Positions 5,631 to 13,475 of a stretch of 15,594 nucleotides of DNA are shown here, piece after piece. How positions within the stretch are numbered: position 1 is the first letter of the stretch; the number at the start of each line of letters is the position of its first letter. Source of the stretch: Gammaproteobacteria bacterium (GTDB lineage Bacteria; Pseudomonadota; Gammaproteobacteria; DSM-16500); NCBI GenBank assembly GCA_021323555.1, contig JAJONP010000119.1:1-15594 (forward strand). The letters are read 5' to 3'. The notes under the pieces are model-generated. The model was not told the origin of the DNA and ran no database searches. It was given only the letters and a program-made list of their open reading frames with translations. The translations under genes and the position numbers were made by a program.

Positions 5631-5843
5631 AAATTTACTCAAATTTCCTACATAAAAATATAATTTTCTCTGTATAATGATTGAGCTTAATGACAAAGCC
5701 ATTTTAAAATGGAAATGCTATTTTTCTACGGTCATTAGCATGTCGGTACACAATGTCATTGTTATCATTATGCACAGAAGGATAGGATAAAGTGCATTGC
5801 TAATCAGACATTTTTTTAAAGAATTTTTTAGGAATCTGTAATA
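5631..5843. promoter_or_regulatory. Leader region of the TIR-NACHT unit with palindromes
   Basis: No gene is seen here. TATAAT at 5673-5678 is a candidate -10. A second option is TTGAGC (from 5681) with TAAAAT 18 nt downstream. ATGCTA (5715-5720) and TAGCAT (5736-5741) form an inverted pair that includes AAATGCTAT, the word in the palindromes at 385-531. ACAATG-T-CATTGT (5750-5762) is a perfect 13-bp palindrome about 80 nt before the start codon. The arrangement suggests regulated expression of the NLR-like gene. The factor is unknown. Confidence 0.4.
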
Positions 5844-6788
5844 ATGGAAAATACGCGCGCATCATCCTCAGACTTTTTGTCTGAAGATGAAGAAAAAGAA
5901 TCGTTTTCGGCTATAGAACAAGCACCTGCTTTCCCATTTTTACGGGAGGTAAAAATAAGACTTGTTGAGAAAAGCGAAAGAGTTATTCGTGCAGACAAAT
6001 CGCCTGGCTACTATCCTCATCGCGTCTTTATCTCTCACCGAGGGACGCGAAAACCAGACATCGCTTTTCCGATTATGGCGATTTTTAGCTATTTTTGCGG
6101 TCTTGAATTTGCTGTATTTGATGAGAGCTCATTCGGATTGGGAGAAGAGAACTCTAATGCCATATCAGAAGCGCTTTCGCAATCTGTCTATTGTTTAACA
6201 CTCATTACAGAAGATTTTTTTCAAAGCAAATGGGCAGTGGAGGAGGTTGAGGCTTTTCTTGAGGCTATCCAAAAAGAAAGCTATCAAAGTAAACGCAAGG
6301 TCATTCCTTTTTTTATCGATTTATCACCAGACGATTGTAAATTATTGAATGAGAATCTCTGTAAGGACAAAAACGGTCAGTATTTTCCAAACGAAATTCA
6401 ACATCGACAGGAAATTGCAAAGAAATTGATTCGACTCAACGGCCGCGAGCGAGTTCGAAAATCAGGGGAAACCATACGAGATTTTATTATTAAACATATG
6501 CCTGAGCTCATAGAAAAACATTTAGACTATGAAAATAGACCCGTACTGCTACCTGAATTCGGCGAGCGTGTTAATCCAGAGTTGTTGGCTGGCGTGTATG
6601 ACGAAGCAGTCTCTTATTATCAGAAAGTAAACCGCAAAGTAAATTTCAAAAATCTACGTGAATTGATGACGATGCTGCGTATACAAACCAGTTTACGTGT
6701 ACAGTATAAGGAATATAGCCAGTTGAAACGGCTGTTTGATAATAGGCCAACGCTTATCGCAGATAGTTTTATTAATTTAGCGATTTAG
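5844..6788 (+). CDS. TIR-domain protein, N-terminal part of a TIR-NACHT gene
   Basis: After an acidic leader (1-55), residues 57-220 form a TIR domain. They show PHRVFISHRGTRKPD (box 1, 58-72), FAVFDESSFGLGEE (89-102), SEALSQSVYCLTLITEDFFQ (108-127), SKWAVEEVEAF (128-138) where E134 aligns with the catalytic glutamate of the WCxxEL motif in NAD-cleaving TIRs, and RKVIPFFIDLSP (151-162). The rest (221-314) is a helical linker (YDEAVSYYQKVNRKVNFKNL) ending FINLAI. TIR domains act as NADases/cyclic-ADPR synthases or adaptors, usually after oligomerisation. AGGA lies 10 nt before the ATG. The ORF stops 41 nt before the NACHT ORF, in a different frame, where a continuous protein is expected. It is probably the effector module of one gene broken by a frameshift or misread there. 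Confidence 0.88.
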   Translation: MENTRASSSDFLSEDEEKESFSAIEQAPAFPFLREVKIRLVEKSERVIRADKSPGYYPHRVFISHRGTRKPDIAFPIMAIFSYFCGLEFAVFDESSFGLGEENSNAISEALSQSVYCLTLITEDFFQSKWAVEEVEAFLEAIQKESYQSKRKVIPFFIDLSPDDCKLLNENLCKDKNGQYFPNEIQHRQEIAKKLIRLNGRERVRKSGETIRDFIIKHMPELIEKHLDYENRPVLLPEFGERVNPELLAGVYDEAVSYYQKVNRKVNFKNLRELMTMLRIQTSLRVQYKEYSQLKRLFDNRPTLIADSFINLAI

Positions 6789-6829
6789 AAGTAAAGGATG
6801 AAAATCAAAAAGAATTTATTGATGAACGG
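6776..6829 (+). other. Frameshift junction between TIR and NACHT modules
   Basis: The NACHT frame is open from 6776 (F-S-D-L-E-V-K-D-E-N-Q-K-E-F-I-D-E-R before the ATG at 6830), and the TIR frame stops at 6786-6788. The extra 18 residues are charged and helical like their surroundings. No ATG, GTG or TTG and no ribosome binding site precede 6830. A one-base shift near 6776-6788 would join the two ORFs. No canonical slippery heptamer is seen. Confidence 0.65.
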
Positions 6830-9800
6830 ATGGCGAGCCACGAAGAACTCTATGCGGCCAAAGAGCCTTTGGCATTGAACCAATTATTTGAACCTAAAGA
6901 TGATACGGAAACGCCAAATAAAATTTTGATTCTAGGCCGTGCAGGAATTGGAAAAAGCGTTTTATGCCAATATTTGGCTGTGCAATGGGCATTAGATTCT
7001 GAATGTAAAGATGAAGAACAAAGCCAAGGAAAAGGAAAAATCGGAAATTATTTGCGCCAAAAGTTTGATGCGGTGTTTTGGATACGGTTGAGGGAAGTGG
7101 CTGCTGGATCATATCGCAATAATACAGTGGCTAAAGTACTCAATCAGTTTTGTTTGAGGGGTATCCATAAACCTTCAGTGGAAGAAGTAGACTCTTATAT
7201 TCAACCACACAGCGACAAGGTTCTTTTTATTTTAGACGGTTATGATGAAATTATTGATTTAATTGGACAGGCTAATTATGCGCATTTAACCGATTTTTTA
7301 AATGAAATAGTCAATTACCAAAATATTCTTTTAACATCTCGCCCTCTAGCAATTGATGCTTTAGGGCAAATCAGGATGGAATTTCACAGACGATTAGAAA
7401 ATATGGGGTTTACAAACGAAAATATCGAAGCTTATGTCCGTCATTTTATGCGAGGTGCTCAAAAAGTAGATCAAGCAGAACCAATATTAAAGTTTTTAAA
7501 AATCCATCCGAGTATATGGGGTATTGCACACGTTCCTATTAATTTGGAGTTATTAAGTTGGTTATGGTCACAAGGAGCAGAAGGCAAATTGCTTTTTAAA
7601 CCGGAAGAAAAGGTCACTTTGTCCAAGTTATACCAAGAAATCGTTGTTCGTGTACAACAGGCTTATGTTAACAAGCAAAAGCAGTCTTACATCAACTTGC
7701 CACCAGATATCCAGCTTGATCCTACCAATGACTCTGATATTATCAATGAATTTTTAGAACGCCTTGCTTATAGTGCCATGGAGACAGAATCTCTCTTAAT
7801 TTCAGCAGGCCAATTAAAAACTAGCTTAATTAAAACATTAAAAAAATACCATCCTCAAAAATTCTATAATGAATTGCAATTATTACGTGATCAAGAAAAA
7901 TTATTAAAAGCTTCTACCGATAGATTAGGTTTTTTAAGGGCAACAGCCCAAAGTGGTCGATCTCAACTGGATCAAAAACATTATTTTATTCATTTAAGCT
8001 TTCAGGAATTTTATGCGGCGAGATATATTAACCGGGTCTTAAATGATCCTTTTGAGGAGAAAGAAAAGGGTGCTATTCTCCAACATATCCGAACAGAAAA
8101 ATACACGCCCCGTTACCAACTAATGCTGTGGATGACAGCGGGGTTATTATATCAACAGGGAATAGAGAAAGAGCGAGAATTTTCAGGATTAGAACAGTTC
8201 TGGAAAGCGGTTTTAGGAGAACCAATAGATCTCATAGGATTTAATCATTTGATGTTGGTGATGCACTGCTTGGATGAATGTGAAGCGGATAATTCTTTAC
8301 TTTTACCCAAAGCATTAATTAACCAACAACTGAGATGGTTCGATGCGTATACTAGAAATGGGAATTATACAGCAAACAAAAACTATTTAGACCAATTAGC
8401 ATGCTGCCCTCTCTTACAAAATTCAAAGCAACTAGTCGATCATTGGCTAAAAAACTTAGGCGACAAAGATACCTATATCAGGCGTGAAGCAATTAGGGCA
8501 TTATGTCAACTTAAAAATCCTAGTAAAACGGTGATCACGAAGTTTGTGAATTCCATGAAAGATGGAGACTGGTTTTTTTGGAAAAATGTAGGTGAGGTAC
8601 TAGATCAGCTTTCAAATCCTAGTGAAGTAATGATGACAGCGCTTTTCAACACCTTAGAAGATCCATTCATGGGAAGGATGGCGATTAAAGCGTTAGGGCG
8701 GCTCCCCAATCCCAGTGAGGCAGTGGTTACATTGCTCTTGAATGCCTTGACAGATAAAAATGAAAATGTCAGATTTAGCGCGATTGAAGCGTTAGGCCGA
8801 CTTCAAAATCCCAGTGAAGAAGTGATCACATCGCTCTTGAATGCCTTAACAGATAAAAATGAATATATCAGACTTAGCGCGATTAAAGCGTTAGACCGAC
8901 TTCAAAATCCCAATGAAGCAGTGGTTACATCGCTCTTGAATGCCTTAACAGATAAAAATAAAGATGTCCAACACATCGCCATTCAAGCGTTAGAGCGGCT
9001 TCAAAACCCCAATCCCGGTGAAGCCGTAATCACAGCACTTGTGAACGTATTCAAGGGTGAAAATTGGTATATAAAGACAACGGCAGCTGAGTTGCTAGGC
9101 CAACTTCCAAATCCCAGCGAATCAGTGATTATAGCGCTTTTCGATGCTTTAACGGGTGAAGATAGCAAACACGTCAGACATCAAATAATTTTAGCATTAC
9201 TTAAACTTACAAACCCCCATGAACCCGCGATCTCAACGCTCTTCGACGCCTTGACAGATGAAGATAAAGAGGTCAGAGACAGCGCGCTTCTTGCATTAAG
9301 TATACTTCCAAACCCTAATGAAGCTGTGATCACCGCGCTCTTAGACGCTTTAAAAGATAAAGATGAAGATATCAGAATTACTGCGGTTTTGGGATTAGGT
9401 CGACTTCCAAACCCCAGCAAATCTGTGGTCACAGCATTCCACAATGCCTTAAAAGATAAGTATACGGATCGTAGAAAGGTTTTTAGATCATTAAGCCGCA
9501 TATGGCCTCGGCCTCCCTCGAGTCAAACTATAATCGCAGCGCTCTTGAATGCTTTAAAAGATAGAGATGAACATATCAGGTATAACGTACTTTTTTCATT
9601 AGCTCGACTTCTAAACCCTAGCGAAGCTGTTACAATTCTTGTGAATTTTTTAAAAAATGAGAATGACTACGTAAACTACAATACGACGGTTGAAATATTA
9701 AAGCAACTTTCAAATCCTAGTAAAGCGGTGATTCGCATATTACTTAACGCCCTTGAAGATAATCGTAGGGGTAGTCAGATAAATCATACAATTATTGATA

Positions 9801-11257
9801 TATTAACTCATTTGAAAACCAATCATATTGATATTATTTTTGAGTACTTGATGCATCATGAATTATTTTCTATTTATCTAGCTAGCTATTTCAAAGAAAA
9901 TCGTTTACTGTGTATTGATTATAAAAGAGAACAACTCATTCTCTCTTCCTATAATAAAATCCATAAAATTTCTTTCTCAACAGAAAACTTAATCCATTTA
10001 GAAAAGCACCTCATGCTCGTTTCTCAACAATTCCTCTACCCTTTGGATATGATTCTCTTATCCGAGCTTAAAAGTCCATCTGGAGATAGCCATATGCAAT
10101 TGATATTTTCTAGACATTTTGGGCAGCACAATAATCTAGATGAAGCCATCGAATATTATATAAGAAGAATTCAAGATGAACAGAACCTTCTCTCTTTAGA
10201 AGAGAATAAAAATGCCTCTCATAATCTTGCCTGTTGTTATCATGTGAAGGAACAATTTCACGAAGCCAAACAACATTTTCTGCAAGCCTTGGAACAGAAA
10301 CCGATGGCAAGTATTTATTGCGATTACAGCTTGTTATTAACGCACCAATCTTGTTTTTTAGAAGTTATTGAGTCACTGCAACAAATAAACGGGCAAAAAA
10401 ATGATGAGGTTAATTTTTATTATAGCTTAATTGAAAAGAGCTTGCTTGATAACTACTTGCGCCTAGGATTTTCAGAAGAAGATTTAAGTATTGAGCCTGC
10501 TTTTACCGCTTATTATTGTCTTATCCAATGCTATCACGCATTACAGCGAGAGGTTGAACTAAGTAACCTTACCCAACAACGAGAGATATTAGAGACGAGG
10601 ATGATTACTCAAATGGTAGAAGGAATCATTCCTATCAAAGAAGCAACCACCTATAGAAATATTTTAGATTGTATTAACGCACTTAAATTCACAAGGATTT
10701 TAGATAACAGAATAAAAACAGCTTACTATCCTGAACACACAGAATGCATACCTCAACATGGATTAGGATCAGTCGTAACAAGTGTAACATATCGAACAAC
10801 AGTAAAGAGTCACGCTGAAGAGATACCTGGAAGAGAATTGACTGCTTTACATACCAGAATGTTTTCAAATAGCTCTGATGAACAAATATTAAAAAGATTG
10901 CAAACCATTTTAGAAGCCTTTAACAACTGCGAGATAGAGGAAGAAACAATGCGACACGGGATTTGTGCTGCTCTAGAATCTTTTAAAAACAGGGGCACCA
11001 GCTATTCTCTAAATAGCAGTCGAATGTTTCGTATCATCCTAAAACTCTTGCAACCTGAAAAAATGGCATTGAAAGCATCGGAAGACATTGTGGAACATAT
11101 TATTTTAGGTGAGATACCAGAACTTGAAAAATATAAAATCAGAAAAAGAGTAGCGGATAGCGAATTTTTTGCTGTTTTTTTTAAAGAAATAGCGAATAGT
11201 CTTAAGATAAAGTGCTTTCTTACAGATGAAAATGTTCAACAGCTAGTACACTCCTAA
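6830..11257 (+). CDS. NACHT (STAND) ATPase with HEAT and TPR-like repeats, main part of a TIR-NACHT protein
   Basis: This 1475-codon ORF encodes an NLR-like signalling ATPase. Visible parts: Walker A GRAGIGKS (36-43), Walker B FILDGYDE (133-140), sensor LLTSRP (167-172), the 'IAHVPINLELLSWLW' helix (232-246), and the HLSFQEFYAARY motif (388-399) that ends NACHT modules. Then come about 12 HEAT-type units of some 33 residues (about 545-975, pattern NPSEAVVTLLLNALTDKNEN then VRFSAIEALGRL), TPR-like helices (about 1088-1240, DEAIEYY, ASHNLACCYHVKEQFHEAK), and an unassigned C-terminus (about 1250-1475). In this family the repeats sense a ligand, ATP-driven oligomerisation follows, and the N-terminal effector is switched on; here that effector would be the TIR domain just upstream. 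The ATG lacks a ribosome site, so it is probably not the native start. It is either an antiphage-type sensor or a host-directed protein; the sequence does not decide. Confidence 0.9.
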   Translation: MASHEELYAAKEPLALNQLFEPKDDTETPNKILILGRAGIGKSVLCQYLAVQWALDSECKDEEQSQGKGKIGNYLRQKFDAVFWIRLREVAAGSYRNNTVAKVLNQFCLRGIHKPSVEEVDSYIQPHSDKVLFILDGYDEIIDLIGQANYAHLTDFLNEIVNYQNILLTSRPLAIDALGQIRMEFHRRLENMGFTNENIEAYVRHFMRGAQKVDQAEPILKFLKIHPSIWGIAHVPINLELLSWLWSQGAEGKLLFKPEEKVTLSKLYQEIVVRVQQAYVNKQKQSYINLPPDIQLDPTNDSDIINEFLERLAYSAMETESLLISAGQLKTSLIKTLKKYHPQKFYNELQLLRDQEKLLKASTDRLGFLRATAQSGRSQLDQKHYFIHLSFQEFYAARYINRVLNDPFEEKEKGAILQHIRTEKYTPRYQLMLWMTAGLLYQQGIEKEREFSGLEQFWKAVLGEPIDLIGFNHLMLVMHCLDECEADNSLLLPKALINQQLRWFDAYTRNGNYTANKNYLDQLACCPLLQNSKQLVDHWLKNLGDKDTYIRREAIRALCQLKNPSKTVITKFVNSMKDGDWFFWKNVGEVLDQLSNPSEVMMTALFNTLEDPFMGRMAIKALGRLPNPSEAVVTLLLNALTDKNENVRFSAIEALGRLQNPSEEVITSLLNALTDKNEYIRLSAIKALDRLQNPNEAVVTSLLNALTDKNKDVQHIAIQALERLQNPNPGEAVITALVNVFKGENWYIKTTAAELLGQLPNPSESVIIALFDALTGEDSKHVRHQIILALLKLTNPHEPAISTLFDALTDEDKEVRDSALLALSILPNPNEAVITALLDALKDKDEDIRITAVLGLGRLPNPSKSVVTAFHNALKDKYTDRRKVFRSLSRIWPRPPSSQTIIAALLNALKDRDEHIRYNVLFSLARLLNPSEAVTILVNFLKNENDYVNYNTTVEILKQLSNPSKAVIRILLNALEDNRRGSQINHTIIDILTHLKTNHIDIIFEYLMHHELFSIYLASYFKENRLLCIDYKREQLILSSYNKIHKISFSTENLIHLEKHLMLVSQQFLYPLDMILLSELKSPSGDSHMQLIFSRHFGQHNNLDEAIEYYIRRIQDEQNLLSLEENKNASHNLACCYHVKEQFHEAKQHFLQALEQKPMASIYCDYSLLLTHQSCFLEVIESLQQINGQKNDEVNFYYSLIEKSLLDNYLRLGFSEEDLSIEPAFTAYYCLIQCYHALQREVELSNLTQQREILETRMITQMVEGIIPIKEATTYRNILDCINALKFTRILDNRIKTAYYPEHTECIPQHGLGSVVTSVTYRTTVKSHAEEIPGRELTALHTRMFSNSSDEQILKRLQTILEAFNNCEIEEETMRHGICAALESFKNRGTSYSLNSSRMFRIILKLLQPEKMALKASEDIVEHIILGEIPELEKYKIRKRVADSEFFAVFFKEIANSLKIKCFLTDENVQQLVHS
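8708..9004 (+). repeat. Three near-identical 99-bp units in the HEAT region
   Basis: Units at 8708-8806, 8807-8905 and 8906-9004 each encode one 33-residue HEAT unit starting N-P-(S/N)-E. The middle stretch (TCGCTCTTGAATGCCTTAAC then AGATAAAAAT) is almost unchanged between units at the DNA level. Neighbouring units are more diverged. Such similarity, silent positions included, points to recent duplication or ongoing homogenisation inside the sensor region. Variation is concentrated at the residues after DKNE and VR (FSAIEA, LSAIKA, HIAIQA). Confidence 0.75.
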
Positions 11258-11260
11258 ATA

Positions 11261-11282
11261 GCCAGTAGTCAGTTTTACTGGC
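11261..11282. terminator. Weak hairpin between convergent genes
   Basis: GCCAGTA (11261-11267) and TACTGGC (11276-11282) form a perfect 7-bp stem with an 8-nt loop just after the NACHT stop codon. No T-tract follows, so it is an mRNA-end hairpin or weak terminator at best. The minus-strand gene 11371-11853 converges on it. Confidence 0.3.
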
Positions 11283-11370
11283 AATTCAGGTTAAAAGATT
11301 AACTTATGATCGCTATCTTATTTTTAAAGGGCTTAACACGCCTATCTCCAGCTCATACTCTTCTTTTTTT

Positions 11371-11853
11371 TCACAAGACTTGTTCTCGGTGGCTCGGTGA
11401 GCCTACCATATAAGCCAACCCACGATAGGTATAGGCTTTTGCAATCAGTTCATTATTAATAGGAAACGTTTTTTCAGAAGAACGCTCTTTCTCTAATAGC
11501 GTAACGATGTGATTGAAACATTTTCTTGCTTTTAAAATTTCATGTTTTTCCATCAAACGACATCCCGTCTCTATAGCATCCTGGTAACCTAACGCTTCAA
11601 GTTTAGTCAGTTCTGATGCTATTTCATTCCCGATAATAGCATTAACTTCTGATTTTTTTGATTCTTCAGGGAACTCTTCCTGAAAAGACTCAAAAATTTT
11701 CATGCTTTCTGCTGCATTCACTATTCTAACTATCAATGAATGATTAATAGGCCATGTGGGTGTACTAGACACGCTCGTACTCAACGGAGAAGATAATGAT
11801 TTTAACCGACTAGAAGATACTCCCAAAAAAGTTTTATTAAGACGACCTAACAT
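11371..11853 (-). CDS. TPR-like helical protein, MLGR-type start, unknown function
   Basis: This 160-residue protein starts MLGRLNKTFLGVSSSRLKSL, followed by a Ser/Pro-rich stretch, then helices. ALGYQDAIETGCRLMEKHEI, LKARKCFNHIVTLLEKERSS and NELIAKAYTYRGLAYM (about 87-150) have TPR character and parallel the 3680-4210 protein (KKGLRLSESYDFDEAGRYFD ... KLLAQAHTYKAKTLRIGS). GAGGAGA lies 6 nt before the ATG. The stop comes right after GSPSHREQVL; in the +1 frame a reading frame continues (NKSCEKKEEYELEIGVLSPL, then KIR), so the C-terminus may be shortened by a frameshift relative to its paralogue. It lies 99 nt downstream of the 11953-12894 gene on the same strand and may share its transcript. 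No catalytic motif is seen. Confidence 0.65.
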   Translation of the reverse strand: MLGRLNKTFLGVSSSRLKSLSSPLSTSVSSTPTWPINHSLIVRIVNAAESMKIFESFQEEFPEESKKSEVNAIIGNEIASELTKLEALGYQDAIETGCRLMEKHEILKARKCFNHIVTLLEKERSSEKTFPINNELIAKAYTYRGLAYMVGSPSHREQVL

Positions 11854-11952
11854 ATAATCTCTCCTCTTTTATTACTCTGTTTAACCCATAATAACACGAA
11901 TATCCTATAATTTCTGTTTTTCAAAACTCATTTTAAAAAAATTTAACCTATT

Positions 11953-12894
11953 TTAAAATGTAGGAGAATTGCCCGCTTTTTCTATTTCTATTTTGCTTGT
12001 ATTTTCCAACATTTTTTTATTCATTTTCATCCGATCAATCATAGTCAACCCTAAACCAGATTCACTAATCGCTTTCAGCGCACTTGTCTTGTTCATGCAA
12101 TATTCTTCTATAATCATTGCGCCTGCTTTTTGTGGCGTCAAACCATACGGCCCTTCTTGCTTTAAAATATACCCTGCATTTTCTTCATCCATTAAACTGT
12201 TTAAAACAAGATGCGCGCAATTACGTGTTTGTCTATTGTATAATACTTTTTTTTGCTCTTCTGATAACTCACTAAATTCTTTACGAATAGCAGACACTTT
12301 TCCAACAAATTTTTTCACTTGTTTTTTATTTAATGGAAAAAATATAAAAAATCGAGCCTGATCCATTGCATCAATTTTATGAAATGCTTGCGGTTCAAAT
12401 TTATTTGAAAAAACGCCTGAAGCGGTAAAGTTTTCCCCTGTCAATCTCTCTTTTGTCTCTGGATCAACGAAATATCCGCCTTCTATTACTGTTTTCACAT
12501 TGCTAGCAGGCTCCGATCTAAAAAAATTCATCACAGAACCTTCCAATATAGTTAACATTAACTCGCCTTTTTCTTGTTTAGTGACGTCAAATATAGTGGC
12601 TGCCATATGTGTGTTTTTTTCTACCCCATCTTTTTTTTGTTTCATAATAGTAGGGTTAATCATTAGACATCCCAACTGCATATCTGCTTGACACATGCTT
12701 TTAGGTAATGCATCTAGGATACTTTTTTTATTTCCGATGCGAGATTCCCCATTTTCAACCGCGTTAATAATAACAATATTGTCGGCTTGGAATACGCTAG
12801 TTTTAAATGATCTATTGAATCCACCAAACGAAAAAAGCGAAGAGTGAGCGCGAATAGAACAATCAAATTTTTTAGTTAACCTTCTCCCTAACAT
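11953..12894 (-). CDS. Candidate permuted papain-like cysteine hydrolase, MLGR-type start, effector-like
   Basis: The 313-residue protein has THMAATIFDV (H96) and, much later, TRNCAHLVLNSLM (C226), followed by YGLTPQKAGAMII (250-262). His-strand first, then 'NC-x-h-h-V' at a helix start, then 'TPxxh', is the order of circularly permuted NlpC/P60-like (YiiX-type) hydrolases. The assignment is inferred from motifs only. The N-terminus (MLGRRLTKKFDCSIRAHSSL) and FNRSFKTSVFQADNIVII have no recognised match; the C-terminal 50 residues are helical and basic. The ATG at 12894 is chosen because GAGGAGG sits 5 nt upstream; an ATG at 12927 would add 11 residues through that ribosome site. It may be co-transcribed with 11371-11853. 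It shares its motif order with the N-terminal half of the 1622-3250 protein. Confidence 0.65.
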   Translation of the reverse strand: MLGRRLTKKFDCSIRAHSSLFSFGGFNRSFKTSVFQADNIVIINAVENGESRIGNKKSILDALPKSMCQADMQLGCLMINPTIMKQKKDGVEKNTHMAATIFDVTKQEKGELMLTILEGSVMNFFRSEPASNVKTVIEGGYFVDPETKERLTGENFTASGVFSNKFEPQAFHKIDAMDQARFFIFFPLNKKQVKKFVGKVSAIRKEFSELSEEQKKVLYNRQTRNCAHLVLNSLMDEENAGYILKQEGPYGLTPQKAGAMIIEEYCMNKTSALKAISESGLGLTMIDRMKMNKKMLENTSKIEIEKAGNSPTF

Positions 12895-13475
12895 AATATC
12901 CTCCTCATTTAATTTTTTTATAATCATAGCGTGCTATTCAAAATTTAGATAGCTAAAAATTAGAAAATTATCTGTTTATACTCATTACGGCCTTTTTTTG
13001 TTATTACAGCAATGAAGCGGTTTTACCGTTAGCGGCTTGACCCCCTGCTTTTGGATGGTCTCGTCATAGGTATTGATCCCGTTACTCTGCTCTTTGTGAA
13101 ATAAACAATAGCTTTAAGACCGACTAATCATTATTTTTTTCAATAATTATTTAATATTTATCATCGCATACTAGCTTTTTATTTGCTTTCTTCAACCCCA
13201 ATGGTTGTATATTCTTATTCATACTAGAGACTACAGAAAAAATAACTCTTCTTTACATAAATATATCTGGGAGGTATCGCTTAATTTCCAGTACATTACT
13301 GGCAATTATCGCTCGTTGTTGGCAGACCATGACGAGACGATCCCTCCGCTTTTGGATGATCTCTTATTTAACAGGGTTATTTTGGTAAATTAGGATAGTA
13401 TTTTAGTCAAATTGTGCTAGAATTAGCAGAAATAAGAAGCGAGAATAATCAATGAGAAAACTGAGGTTAGCTACT
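12895..13475. other. Gene-poor stretch with degenerate inverted and direct repeats
   Basis: No convincing gene is present. ATAGC-GT-GCTAT (12926-12937) lies upstream of the minus-strand gene. GGATGGTCTCGTCAT (13053-13067) recurs as a 14/15 inverted copy at 13329-13343, and GCTTTTGGATG occurs at 13047-13057 and again in direct orientation at 13348-13358, followed by partial matches. The second locus folds on itself (13334-13343 with 13354-13363, two mismatches). This looks like the decayed remains of a repeated sequence. A frame at 13205-13393 has only a TTG start without a ribosome site. Confidence 0.5.
13415..13423 (+). promoter_or_regulatory. Extended -10 promoter for the DUF1640-like gene
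   Basis: TGCTAGAAT is a TGn-TAGAAT extended -10 box, 5/6 to consensus, about 52 nt before the chosen ATG at 13476. It is nearly the same word as the parDE -10 (TGCTATAAT). No -35 is evident. Confidence 0.4.

Noticed and set aside
6771..6790. Programmed -1 frameshift site joining TIR and NACHT
   Set aside because: The bases at the junction do not form an X-XXY-YYZ slippery heptamer, and no clear downstream pseudoknot or upstream SD-like enhancer was found, so I prefer error or mutation.
9181..9501. 106-codon minus-strand frame opposite the HEAT region
   Set aside because: It is a mirror frame caused by the repetitive codon pattern of the HEAT units; the plus-strand protein accounts for the sequence.
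8462..9754. Regular repeats suggesting CRISPR or satellite DNA
   Set aside because: The period is 99 bp without spacers and is in frame with an open reading frame; the units are HEAT-type protein repeats.
11969..12361. 130-codon plus-strand frame with hydrophobic stretches
   Set aside because: It lies antisense to the well supported 11953-12894 gene, has no ribosome site, and its hydrophobicity follows from the complementary codons.
13205..13393. 62-codon plus-strand frame
   Set aside because: It starts at TTG with no ribosome binding site, lies in repeat remnants, and resembles no protein.
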